Below are positions 19,187-29,887 of a stretch of DNA of 64,000 nt, piece after piece. Numbering within the stretch: the first letter of the stretch is position 1; every line of letters begins with the position of its first letter. This stretch comes from Rhynchopus sp. YZ270_cl-10 (lineage: Eukaryota > Euglenozoa > Diplonemea > Diplonemida > Diplonemidae): positions 868,001 to 932,000 of the forward strand of contig OZ037933.1 of the NCBI GenBank assembly GCA_964035575.1, read 5' to 3'. A model generated the notes under the pieces. It was given only the letters and a program-made list of their open reading frames with translations. It did not search any database and had not been told where the DNA came from. Made by a program: the position numbers and the translations under genes.

Positions 19187-21390
19187 TTAACCCTTTGAGG
19201 ACCAGCCCCCAATTTTGGGATTGGTCTTGGCACTCTCTCCCATATGTAAAGTGATCACAGATGCATATTTTTAATCCTACCTGGCCATAATTGAGAGATT
19301 TTGAGCAGATCTTTCAAATGAAATCAAAATCAAAATAAAATGAAAAAAATGAAGGGTAAAAAAATGGGGAGAGCGTGTTTTTTTTTTCTTGACAGTTCCG
19401 AGAAAAAAATCATTCCGGAATTAGTTCCGTTTTTCCGGAATTCGAAAATGGCTTTATTTGAAAGATCGGTTCAAAATCTTTTCAAAGAAAAAAAAAATCG
19501 ATGAAAAAGTCGTAGTAGAAGGTGTCTTACTGTATGGAGGGAGGTGACTACCAACAGTGGTTTTTTACAAGAAAAGTGCCATTTGGCCTATTTTGGCCTA
19601 TTCTGTATGGTACAGCTTATGGCATGGTGCTGGACAAAGGTGAACCCCGCACCCCCCACACATGTAACTTGTTTTTGATGTACACGTCTCCCAAGCACAA
19701 ATACCCCGTTTGCCTTGCTCCAGGAAGTGCCCATTGGGGTCAATAGGGGGTTTTGTAGCCTTTGCCACCCACGTTTTCCCGTCAATGAGCTGCTGGGCCA
19801 GCTCTCGTTTGAAATCAGAAAGGGGGACCTTCTTGGCTCCCATGGAAGATGCGTTTTGCACAGAAACTTCTAAAAAATACCAAAAAATTTTTCGATACCA
19901 CACTATTGTTTTAAACTCACGACACGCCAGTGCCATACGCTGGTCCGACAGGTCCACCCCGCCCATGTACTGGTTGTACATTTTTACTTCTGCGGGCTTC
20001 TCAAACTCTACCTCCGCACCCCCCTTCTCTGTTTGGTTGTATGTATCGGTCCCCGAGAGTGGAAGAGTGGAGATCATGCGCACGTCGCGTTTGTCAAAAA
20101 AGTGGAAGTATTTGACATCTCCGCACTTATACGTAACAGTAGCACCCCGCTTGAGCTTCGGCTTCGGCTTCCTCCCCCGCCCCTTCTTCTTCGGTGGGTT
20201 CGCGTAGGCTGTCTTCGGGTACGCGATTGCTGGTAGGTAGGGCTTCTTCTTCACTGTGCCACAAAAGTGGAGCTTCCACTGCAACAACTGGTACCCTAAC
20301 TTGTAGCTAGAGAAGAAGTTGTCGCAGAACACCCGCCTTCCACTATCCTTGTACCTATGCACCAAGCGCAGAACTTCGGTTTCCCCTTGCAGTGCGTTGC
20401 GGACGATGGTGTTGTCATTGACAGAGTTTTTCCCGCAATAAATGCGCGCCTGGTGGATAAAACCCGTCTCACTGTCCGCCACAGCGTAGCACTTAATGCC
20501 AAATCTGTGGCGCTTCTTCGGGAGGTACTGCTTCAGGAAGATGCGACCCTTGAATCTAATGATAGATTCATCAACAGAGATGTACTTGCCCGGCTGCACA
20601 CTCGCCCACTTGCGGTTCAGGTACGTGATGAAGGGCCGTACCTTCCTGAGCTTGTCGCTGGGGTCTGATGTCGTTATGTCGTGGAGATGCAAATTGTACA
20701 AGATGTTCAAGTATGTGCGTCTCGGCATTGTCGCAGGAAAGAAGGGTGTGGCAATTTCGTGGTCCGTTGACCAATAGTCTTTGACATCACTTTTTTGCAC
20801 AATACCCATCAACAGACTAAGCCCAATAAACGCCCGGAGAAGCGGCACATCCAACTCAAGGTCGACATTCTTCGTTGATGCGTGCGACTTTGTCCAGATG
20901 CAGATGTTTTGCATTAATTCTGCAGTGAAAAATGTCAAAAACAGGTCCAGTGCGGAGTGCTGCTTGGGCCGGCCGAGCTTCTTCTTCTCCTCGAAGGGGT
21001 GCTCCTCGGGGGTCACGTCCCGTTTCACCCAAACAGGGGGGGTCAGACTATTCCAATCAATGCGTGTCCCTTCATTTGAGTCCACCTCTGACACCTCCTC
21101 CTCCTCCTCCTCTTCGTCCTCGTACAAACCAAAGCTTGGATCCTCGGATGCTTCACTGCTCATTATTCCCAATTATTCCCAAAAAATGACCCAAAATACC
21201 CTATTATGTGATAATGCCGGGTGTGGATGAGAGGGGATGAGAGCGTCAAAAAAAATCGAATCTTGCGTCTTTTGAAAGATTTCGCACAAAATCTTCTCAT
21301 TAAAAAAAAAAATCTTCAAAAAGTCCTAGTGGAAGCCAATTTAGGTGGTTGCGTGGACATATATGTCCCCTCTGGTCCTTAAAGGGTTAA
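19187..21390 (-). mobile_element. piggyBac transposon, apparently complete, TTAA duplications
   Basis: The 2.2-kb element is bounded by TTAA at 19187-19190 and 21387-21390. The 15-bp terminal inverted repeats CCCTTTGAGGACCAG and (in inverse) CCCTTTAAGGACCAG differ at one base. Subterminal TTTGAAAGAT/ATCTTTCAAA motifs occur at both ends and probably bind transposase. The gene inside has an uninterrupted frame with all catalytic aspartates. TTAA targeting is the hallmark of this superfamily. The small number of visible defects suggests a young and possibly active copy. Confidence 0.92.
19598..21163 (-). CDS. piggyBac transposase
   Basis: DDE/D transposase of 521 residues. The start is the ATG at 21163-21161 (MSSEASEDPSFG); the open frame goes three codons further but only with a TTG. 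An acidic N-terminal stretch is followed by the DDE_Tnp_1_7 core. Catalytic Asp sites are SVDESIIRFKGR, VFCDNFFSSYKL and YMGGVDLSDQRM. A basic GRGRKPKPKLKR segment lies between the second and third. The C terminus is a cysteine-rich zinc ribbon: ICAWETC, then CGGCGVHLCPAPCHKLYH. The fold and length match typical family members. It ends TAG at 19600-19598. The protein would excise and insert the element at TTAA. Confidence 0.93.
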   Translation of the reverse strand: MSSEASEDPSFGLYEDEEEEEEEVSEVDSNEGTRIDWNSLTPPVWVKRDVTPEEHPFEEKKKLGRPKQHSALDLFLTFFTAELMQNICIWTKSHASTKNVDLELDVPLLRAFIGLSLLMGIVQKSDVKDYWSTDHEIATPFFPATMPRRTYLNILYNLHLHDITTSDPSDKLRKVRPFITYLNRKWASVQPGKYISVDESIIRFKGRIFLKQYLPKKRHRFGIKCYAVADSETGFIHQARIYCGKNSVNDNTIVRNALQGETEVLRLVHRYKDSGRRVFCDNFFSSYKLGYQLLQWKLHFCGTVKKKPYLPAIAYPKTAYANPPKKKGRGRKPKPKLKRGATVTYKCGDVKYFHFFDKRDVRMISTLPLSGTDTYNQTEKGGAEVEFEKPAEVKMYNQYMGGVDLSDQRMALACREFKTIVWYRKIFWYFLEVSVQNASSMGAKKVPLSDFKRELAQQLIDGKTWVAKATKPPIDPNGHFLEQGKRGICAWETCTSKTSYMCGGCGVHLCPAPCHKLYHTE

Positions 21391-21575
21391 AAACCTTATT
21401 CAGATTTTTCAAATGATTTTTTCTTTTTTTGTAAAGGTGACTCACAAGAGACAGAGTATCATCTTTCCAATCGACGTTATTTTTCTTTTTCGCTGGCTGC
21501 CACGAAACAAAAACACCGAGAGTTTCTGTTTTTTTTTTTTTAACTTTTTTTCTTTTGACTGTTGTAATGGGTATT

Positions 21576-21688
21576 TACCGTATTCGTACAAAAAAATTAT
21601 CGTTGTGTACTAATGTTCGACCTTTTCAGGATTTTTCTGGAAGTTCGACCTTTTTTATTGCTTTTCGATAATTTGTGCGAATACGGTA
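21576..21688. mobile_element. Palindromic MITE E (copy 2)
   Basis: TACCGTATTCGTACAAAA pairs with TTTGTGCGAATACGGTA. The interior TTCGACCTTTTCAGG is in the opposite orientation to the other copies. A family D cassette begins 3 bp after its end. Confidence 0.7.
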
Positions 21689-22539
21689 ATTGATGTGCAT
21701 GCACGAGAAGCATGTTCATCTTTAAGGCTTTCTTCTGATGATAGTTCCACGGTTCAGTGTGAGATTCCACAGCCATACAACAGGTGGCCACCTATGTTCC
21801 ATCCTCAATGGTACATTTACTGACAGAAATATGCAGAGAAAATACAAAAATAGACTCCTCAACACAAAAAAAAGTTTTCAAAAACGGAGAAACAAAAACA
21901 AAAAACAAAAAAACGGTACTCAGGGGGTGTTACGGGAGCTATATGGGGGGTTGGGGTGCTCTAGTATGTGCACTTGTATAGAACCTGTGTGTGTGTTTGT
22001 ATGTGACGATGTGAGGATGTGTCCCCCCACCTTTTCCCCCCCTTCTTTTTTCCCTTTTCTTTTGCTTTTTTGACAATTGGGTGGGTTGAGTAAACGATGC
22101 CTGGAACGGTTGGGCATATTCAAAAAAAGAAAAACATAGAGCCTGTGTCTGTATATTGAGAACAGGGTGTGGGTTACCCCTAGCAGTCGGAATATAACCC
22201 ACACAGCCGACCCCATGAGACCGAGAGCCTTTGTAAATTGTACATAGGACTCAGGGTTGCAATGACAAAAAAAAGCCTTTCCAAAACAAATGGAAAAAAA
22301 GGGGGGATAAGAGAGGGGAAAACAACTGAAGGAAGACCACTGTTCCGGTGAAACCACTGTCCCCCCCATATCTCTCCCCTTTCCCTCGTGAGAGGTGTAT
22401 TCATTTTCCACAAGGTTTCTTCTCTTCGATCTTCGTTGGATCTTTTTTGCAGCTTTTTTTTGTTGTTCTTGTCGTTCCACCGCGCAACGCAGAAATAATC
22501 CGAAAAACAAATAATCTTTAGACAAGACAAGCCCTACGT

Positions 22540-22745
22540 CCCCCGGATGCAGATCATCCGTCTGCAGCAAGGCAGTGGTAGGCGTGAGGGCGAGGAGATC
22601 CTGCAGGTCTAGCAATGAGTACTTGTGGACCACCGCTGTAATACGCAAAACGGCCAATGGAGACCACACGGTCTCGCATGAACAATCTCGCAGACCACGC
22701 AAGCGGGAAGATCGTAGTTGCAGGACGTCCTTGCTATATACTCTG
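22540..22745 (-). other. Coding-like - strand patch, unrecognised
   Basis: Balanced base composition and a - strand frame including VHKYSLLDLQDLLALTPTT stand out from AT-rich flanks. No start or family is evident. It may be an exon of a lost gene or a transposon fragment. Confidence 0.2.
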
Positions 22746-22979
22746 ATGGCGATTTTTTTTTTTTAAATACTACCCTTCCCTTCATAAAAAAACAACCCTT
22801 ATTGAAAACTGGCAACACCTTTTGTTGTCTTTTACCGTCTTTAGACACCGTTATTAGGCTAACTCCGTTGACCACATCCACATACCCCGCCACACCCCCC
22901 CTCTAACACAGAAATTCATATTTCACCCCTCCCCACGCACACACATTTTAACTCCACCTATTTTCTTCCCCACATCACA

Positions 22980-23654
22980 ATGTCTTTTAATGAAACAGAT
23001 GCTCCATTCCCAGCATACCTCACCCCTCTAGGCAGCGAGGACGACGACGACGACTCTGGGTGGTTCTCCCGCTGGCGGATCGTGCTCCTTCTGGGCGCCC
23101 TGCTCGCGTTGTTGGTTCTGCTTGCGGCGGTGGTGTGCCTTCGCTCAAAGCGCACCTCCTCCGCATCCGACTGGGGTTCCGGGGCTGCCCCAGACGATCT
23201 TGAGGAGGTAATCGCAATAAAAGCCGAAGACGATCTCCCAGATGAACCACAAAAGGCGCACATCGTAGTCTCCCCTGAAATACAGTACAGCCCGCCGCTT
23301 CATGTCTCGCGTGGGGAAATGCCGTTTGTGAGTTATAGCCCTTCATTGGGGGATGGGCTGACGGAGAGTGATAGGGAGACGACAAATTCGAGCTCGAGAT
23401 ACGCGCAGGCCGCGCATTTAACGAGGTTTTCGAGAGGGTTGGAGAAGTCGCCTGTGATGCCTGCGAAGCCGTGGAGGCCGCATGATACACCGATCGTTCA
23501 TGATACAGTGTGGCCGCCGCAGAGTGGAAGCCCGATCTGGCGGCCAAGTCCGGCACCGTCGCTGAGTCAGATGAGTGTGCTGCCGTATTCTCCGCGTGTG
23601 TCGTCACCAAAGTATGCTGCACCACAGGACGAAACGTATCGTTACTTTATTTGA
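22980..23654 (+). CDS. Small single-pass membrane protein, unknown function
   Basis: The product has 224 residues. The N-terminal 32 residues are acidic, with an Asp run (SEDDDDDSG), and have a possible N-glycosylation site, Asn-Glu-Thr at residues 5-7. One clear transmembrane helix follows at about 34-54 (IVLLLGALLALLVLLAAVVC). The remaining 170 residues are hydrophilic, rich in Ser/Pro, and look disordered. There is no cleavable signal, so the helix would serve as a signal anchor. Orientation is not certain: the Arg/Lys just after the helix (RSKR) favour a cytoplasmic C terminus. A TCTAACACAG acceptor-like site lies 69 bp upstream of the ATG. I recognise no family. Codon use resembles the other host genes. 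Confidence 0.7.
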   Translation: MSFNETDAPFPAYLTPLGSEDDDDDSGWFSRWRIVLLLGALLALLVLLAAVVCLRSKRTSSASDWGSGAAPDDLEEVIAIKAEDDLPDEPQKAHIVVSPEIQYSPPLHVSRGEMPFVSYSPSLGDGLTESDRETTNSSSRYAQAAHLTRFSRGLEKSPVMPAKPWRPHDTPIVHDTVWPPQSGSPIWRPSPAPSLSQMSVLPYSPRVSSPKYAAPQDETYRYFI

Positions 23655-24141
23655 GACAAAAAAGTGGTGGTGTTTTTGCATGAATTTAGTATTAGAGTGG
23701 GAGCTCAGACCTCGGGTGTGTGTGTGTGTGTTTGATAACGAATTTAGAGTGGGTAACGCCTGAACGGAGTATAGCCCACTTTGTGTGTGTGTTCTACATT
23801 GATGCAACAGTAAAAAGTTCTAAGTTTTCAAAAAGGAAAAATAAAGTACAGCACTGTGAGTCTCACAGAGGTGGATATTGGAAAAGTAGTCAATCCCATT
23901 ATCTTTCGTTAGATTTGTCGATAAAAAAGGGATATTTTTTTGGGAGAAAATGCTACTTATTGTTTCGGTACACCGGTCATTGTACCAAAAAGGTACACTG
24001 TGTCACGAGCGGGCTGTTGTATTTCAAGTCAACCTTTTTTTTTTCCGGCTGGCCAGGGGAAAATATATTTTTAGTGGGGGGTGTATCGTTTTGTTCAGAT
24101 CTCTCAGGAGTTATGTGGTAAAGGAGTGGCCGAATTACTGG

Positions 24142-24250
24142 ATTTGTACAAAAAAAAATATTGGCCGTAAAAAGAGTCGAACTTTCAGAAGAAAAAAAAT
24201 CCTGAAATGGTCGAACATTAGTACGGTTGATAATTTTGTACGAATACGGC
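24142..24250. mobile_element. Palindromic MITE E (copy 3)
   Basis: TTGTACAAAAA...GGCCGTAAAAAG pairs with TACGGTTGATAATTTTGTAC. The left terminal bases are worn. Confidence 0.55.
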
Positions 24251-24568
24251 ATTTGAAGTGTAATCCGTTGTCCTGTGTTCAAACTAAGTTACCAGAAAGA
24301 AGGGAGGGAAAAAAGGGATTAAAAGCTGCAAAAAGGATGTGCGATGTGCCCATGAGGCCCGTTCATCTTTACCGTGATTGTTTTGTTGTCGAAGGAATGT
24401 GTGTGCACGTGATGCATGTTTCATCATTTTTCTAATTTTATTTTGCATCAAAGATACACTCTTCACGAGAGATATATTTCAAGTTGAAAATTTGTTTTCG
24501 ATTCAGGCAACTCAGCACCGTGGGAGGCATTCGCTGCTCTTTGATCATTTGCAACTTTTTCTTTCCTC

Positions 24569-24613
<45 letters not shown>

Positions 24614-25432
24614 TTGCCCTCCCTCCCCTCCCCAAAACAGTAAATTTGTTGTTTTTTCAGTATTCAGTTCCCCATTCTTTAGTATTTTTCAACTAGGCTG
24701 TTAGGTTCATCTCATAAACGTTTTCTTTTGTGGTAGTGTGCTTGCATGCCAATGAAGTGCTCTCTGGGGGTTCGAGACGCCGTCTGGTGTTTCGATAACA
24801 ATGGTGTACACGTAGGCGCCGTCCTCATAATTAGTTCGTTAGTTCATTATTGGATTAGTTCATTTGCACTTCCGCAGCCTTTTTCTCTAATCTTAGATAT
24901 TGTGCACACAGTGTACATCTAACTTCTCGACAGGGTTCGTTTTTTTGTTTTTCAATGTTGTTATTAGAACAAAACGTTTTTAGTACGGTTCTCTTTCGGC
25001 ACACCCCTTTAGTTGTGAGGGACTAATTTTTTTGCTTTTCTTTGTTTTTTCCAGTCGCTGTGATAAAGTGCAAAGTGAATATTCAAAAAAAAAGGCAAAT
25101 ATTTTCAGTCCTCTTCTTTCAATACAATGCCTATGACTGTGTAATGTAGATTCTCAAAAAAAAAAAGAAGGAAAAAAAATAAAGTGGAGATGCACAACTG
25201 TGGCGACACAACCGGCAACTACACTACTCCAACAATTTGTCAAAAAGGGAGGTGTCGATGGGAAACTCTAGCTTTCTTTCAAAAATATTTTAAATTGTTT
25301 TCTATACACGTTGTGTTGATCGAAACCTGAGGTTTTGTTTTTGTGTTCGACAAAAAGGTACTTTTGTATAATGAAAAAAATCACAATAATGATGGGAACA
25401 CATTATTTTGGTTTTGTTTTGTGTATAAAAGC

Positions 25433-25520
25433 CCACCTGATTATTCCTCCGCGGATAGAACCGCACACGGCGCCTGTACGGTCCTATCCGCGCCTATCCG
25501 CGGGGTAAAAAATCAGGTGG
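25433..25520. repeat. Hairpin with CCACCTGATT/AATCAGGTGG ends
   Basis: CCACCTGATTATTCCTCCGC and CGCGGGGTAAAAAATCAGG form long arms, and TATCCGCG repeats lie inside. A weaker relative with AGCTACCACC/GGTGGAGCT ends lies at 27380-27456. Confidence 0.55.
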
Positions 25521-26949
25521 AAAAGACATTTTTTTTTTTTCCTGTAAAAAAGCTGGCCTTTTCGATCACACTCTAATGTACCCATTTTTTTTTTCTCTTT
25601 GCAGTGCCAACGAGAACACGGTACCCCGACATTTTTAATGGTGTATGCGCTTATAAGAGCTTGAACGAGAGCTTGGATGTTATATTTCAAACTCTCTTTT
25701 TGTCAGGTGAACAAGCCACAGCAAGGCTGAGGTTCACCTCACAAATATTTTCTCTTCGCAAGACGTGAGGGCAGTGTTCATCTTGCAATGTTACTAATTT
25801 CCCTCTTTTTTTTTTTTTGTTAAGGGCGTGCCGCAGGTCCTGGTCACTGCTATTCCTCCACACATCCCCCACAATGGTTCCCCCATGGGAAAGATAGTGC
25901 GCGAAGCACATTTCATCTTTCAAAATTTTATTTTCTCAAGGTGATTAAAACACAGAGTGGTTAGGTTCATCTTATAAACTTCTTTTTCTTTTTTCTTTGC
26001 ACCGAACTAACTAAAACAAAAGGAAACGAAATCAACTGTTTTCTGTGAAGACTGTCTGAATGACAGCTACACCAAACCAATCAGACCAAAGAAAAAGTGT
26101 TTTTTTTTTTTTGTTCTACACCCACGCTGCCTGCAGTACTATCAAACTTCGCGTTTTTCTTCCTTTTGCTTCTATCCCTTCCCCTATTCAGACGTGCGCG
26201 CACGAGAGAGGTACATTCATCTTTTACAAGTTTTTTTTTTCGTTCTTGAGATGTTGTGCCACATTTGCAGGAGGCACAGCGCAATCGTCTTTCGGGTTCT
26301 CTCCTTTCTTTTGGTTGCAAGGTGACGAACTGCAGAGAGGCTTCGGGTCATCTGATAAACCATTTCTTTTCTTTTTCTGCACCACACTGCCTGCAAGCAG
26401 GTTGGTACTATCAACTTCACGTTTCTCCCTCGCCCCCTACCTCCCTCTTTCTTTCTAGGTGGACTAAGCACAGAGAGGCTTAGGTTCATCTTATAAACCT
26501 TTTCTTCTGTTCACTTCATCGCGTGCTCTTTTTGCTTTGTTTCCGTTGCGTCCGTTTAAAGGGGGCACGGTACACAGTGTGTTTTGGTGACGTACAGCAT
26601 CGTGAGGCTTATGTCACCAAGAGTATTTCTTTGCCCTGCGTCTCATGAACGGTGAGACGTTTCTTTTTGTTGCCGCTTTCAATTTTTTTTTTCTTTGCCC
26701 TTCTTTCCCCTTCTCTCCCCTTAGTGGTCTGTGCGTTGTGCGTGGTCCAGGATTAAGCCATGCAAGTTTCAGAGTAAATAGATGAACAATGGTATCTGCA
26801 GACTGCTCATTAAATCAGCTACAATCCACGCACATAATAAACGCACAGCGAGAACGATGTGTGGCACTTCCTCAGAGAGGACCTTTCCCCTAGTGTGTGT
26901 TTTGTGCGTATTTGAACATCAAAGATAGGGGGGGGACTTCCTCGGTCAG

Positions 26950-27012
26950 ACAACAAACACCAGGTGGGGTTAAAAGCGAAAGGAGGGTTTTTACCCCACC
27001 GATGTTTGTTGT
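26950..27012. repeat. 63-bp hairpin ACAACAAACACC
   Basis: ACAACAAACACCAGGTGGGG pairs with CCCCACCGATGTTTGTTGT around a short loop. It may be a foldback element. Confidence 0.55.
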
Positions 27013-28359
27013 TTTACTGTATTTCCCAATCAGCTGTTGTGTGTCTTAGAGGCCAGTGAAAGACTCTTTTTTCATGCTAACACGAACCAAAAAAAACCCC
27101 GAACAGTTCTTCCTTTTTGAGGTAAAAAGCAAAAGTGCAGTGAGGCTTTTTTATCAACTTCCAAAAACCTTTTTCTTTGGTGACCAAGCACTGAGAGGCT
27201 TAGGGTCATCTTATCAACTTTTTCAGATGTAAAACCAAGAAATGGATTGTAGGACTTGCATGGTTGGGTATCCACCCCCCGGTACAGCCGGTCATACCAA
27301 GGTACACTGTTCACGAGAGGGCTTTTGTATTTCAAGTCAACTTTCTCCTTTTCTCTATTTTATGGATACCTCGATCCCAAGCTACCACCCGATTGTGCCC
27401 CGAGTTTTGGCGGTGTGAGAGAAGTTGCTACCGGGCCAAAAAAAATCAGGTGGAGCTAGCAAATAATAAAACCTACATTCTTGAGCTCTTCTATACAAAG
27501 TGATTTTCATTGGACGCATCCCAAAAAGAAGGGGTATTTTCTTTGGTGACTAAAGCACGAGAGGCTTAGGGTCATTTTATAAACTTTTCTTTGATGAATC
27601 TAACTTTTTCTTTTGGCCTCAAAGAGGTTTCCTCTTCAACGGCCAGGTAGTCAGTGGGAGCGTATTGCAGTACAAACAAAAGCCCCAATCGTTTTGCTGA
27701 GAAGAGCCAAGCAACAAAACAAAGGCTTCGGCCAACATTGAAGTACAGACCCGAATTCTCCCACCTGGTGGGATTACTCGATTGTCGATAAAAAAATATC
27801 TCGCTTTCCCCCCCTTTTCCTCTATTCGCTATTTTTAATGGTGCGAAAATTTCGCATTATTTTTTAAGTCTCCGGAGCTTTCGCTCATTTTTATCAACAA
27901 GCCGTCTTTGTGACGAAGAGACAGGCCTTCTTCAAACCCAAGCATTGTTCCAGCGTGCTAACGATAGTGGTAAAGATGATGTTGTGCACGAAAGAGGTAC
28001 ATTCATCTTTAGAAGTTCTGCGTCCCCACCGGTGTACGGTGGGGCTGTTGCACTCACATGCTTATCTTTTTAGGTTTTTTTGTTAGGTGGCTAAGCTTGG
28101 GAGGCTTAGCCGCATCTCCTCGTCTCTGATGTGTGAAAGCAAATACAGTAACATCGATGGTCGACCCGTGTGCGCATGGTATACGCGTAGACGCTTTCGG
28201 CACATGAAGGAACCTACTCACAGGGTGCCATTACCGTCGTTGATCTCTAATGTGTGAAGAATACTGCGTGTACACAGCATCAAACCACACCAGCAATCTG
28301 GCAAAGCCCCTTTCATAATATTATATAGTTTTTGCTGCAAAAAAAAAAAAAAAAAAAAT

Positions 28360-28425
28360 GCAATCCTGGCACCTCGCACCATGTCGTCAGGCCAGTGTCC
28401 TTAACGATGCTGCCACACCCTGAGG
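28360..28425 (-). ncRNA. tRNA-like Pol III unit relic (possible SINE)
   Basis: On the - strand, GGCAGCATCGTTAAGG resembles a tRNA A box. About 20 bp later, GGTGCGAGGTGCC resembles a B box (consensus GGTTCGANNCC), and a T-run of about 20 follows within 10 bp as a Pol III stop. The D-arm-like TTAAGGACACTGGCCTGACGA order fits a tRNA-derived SINE head. No clean cloverleaf or anticodon can be drawn, so it is not called a tRNA gene. Confidence 0.35.
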
Positions 28426-29351
28426 GGGAGGTGTGCTGTCTGTAAACCCTGTGTGGCAAACGGGGAGGTGACCTCCGTAAAACGGCAACCCGCACGTCCT
28501 AGATGTGAAAAACGGCACCAGCTGGGACACGGTCCCGGGTTTACTCTGGATAGAACAAAAAAGAGCGGCCACACTGCCTCGGCAGCGCTAAAGAGACGAG
28601 AGTGAATACCAAGTAAAAAAAAAAAAAAAATGAGTCATGTTTGCCTACAAAGCGTAGCTTTAAAGGAGAAATAGTTCTTCCGATACGGTCGCCAATCACC
28701 CCCTCCAAAGGGTGCTTGAGCAATCAACGAACAAACCCCCCCTTTTTTCCCTTTTTACTGATCAGAGTTACTATGTTTTTTTTTTTTGCTTTTTATACAC
28801 CCTTTTTTTCCAGCACATTACAAAGCCCAGTCTTTTCTCATAGAGGTTTGTGCAGGTAAGCAGGGTGAGGCATATTTCACGTGTATTCCATTCATTGTGC
28901 AAAGGGTCCCATCCTATGAACGTTTTTCTTTATAGGTGACTAAGCCACGAGAGGCTTAGGATCATCTTATAAACCTTTTCTTTTCTTTCCTGGTGGACAA
29001 ACAAACACTCCATCTTTCGATTGAAAACACATTATCATCATTTTCTTTCCCTTATATTTCCTACATTGTGGATGATTTACAAAACCCCCTTTTCAAAATT
29101 TCTGCTTCTTTTTTTTTTCCAAATAAACCCCCCTCTTTCCCCCCTAGTTGTGTGGCATATTCAACTATAGTATAGCATGAAAACGTTGACGTTACCCCCT
29201 CCTCCTCCTCCTTCATTTTAAAGATATCGCTCACCACTACCCAAACCCACATTTCCATGTAAACACACCACTCCATCTAGCTAGGTCTACACACTAACCA
29301 AAGTTTGAAAAGAAAGAGAATAGCGAATCTATCCTACTAAAACAATACAAA

Positions 29352-29850
29352 ATGGTGCTTCCCGGGGGGTGTGCATTTCACAAATTTTCACAAAATGTGA
29401 CAAGTTTTCACAAATTTTCACCACACGAAAACTGCTACAAAATTGTGAAGGCTGGCGAAAAGTGGTGAAAAGTTGTGAAAAAATGTGAAAAAATGTGAAA
29501 AGTTGTGAATAGTTGTGAAAAGTTGTGAATTGATTTTTTTTTTGTGAGTGCTTTTTTTTTGGGCGGGTGGTGACCCACCCATTGAGGGGCACGCTGGGAT
29601 TCACAAGATAGAACGTGATGTGGTGTACCTGTGTACCTGTGTACTGTGTGATGTGCGGAAATGACGAGAACTTGTCCATTTCGGCAAATTGACCCCACCA
29701 CTGGCCGGACGGATTCCGGAAATGCAAATGCCGGCGTTTAAAAGCTTCACCAACGAGAGAAAAAAGGGTAGTGAAAAGTTGTGAATAGTTGTGAAAAGTT
29801 GTGAATTGAATTGAAAATTTGTGAAATGCATACCCCCCGGGAAGCACCAT
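29352..29850. mobile_element. 499-bp inverted-repeat element with a known empty site
   Basis: The ends are ATGGTGCTTCCCGGGGGG and its inverse. Both arms are filled with GTGAAAAGTTGTGAATA-type units. The centre holds the TTGACCCCACCAC module seen at 1-265 and a few TGTACTG/TGTACCTG units. CAAA (or CAAAA) flanks both sides. The duplicated gene at 32016 has the same upstream sequence without the insert (ACAATACAAAAGCTTTTC), so the boundaries are known exactly. It has no gene of its own. It probably inserted after the gene duplication. Confidence 0.85.
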
Positions 29851-29887
29851 CAAAAGCTTTTCAAAAAAAAGTAAAAAAAAAGTAAAA

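Larger units (their letters stand above)
23655..29145. other. 5.5-kb gene-free, cassette-dense spacer
   Basis: No protein gene is supported. It contains cassettes B (25939, 26321, 26458, 27179, 27545, 28934), C (23968, 27238) and D (24402, 26194, 27981). It also holds palindrome E (24142), a poly-T run of about 41 at 24571, hairpins at 25433 and 26950, and a tRNA-like relic near 28360. A 55-bp repeat starting CTGGTGTTTCGATAAC at 24777 recurs in intron 4 of the kinase (57106). Confidence 0.6.

Noticed and set aside
22020-22702. - strand frame of about 260 codons
   Set aside because: Mostly low-complexity AT-rich sequence; only a short patch (22540-22745) looks coding-like, noted separately with low confidence.
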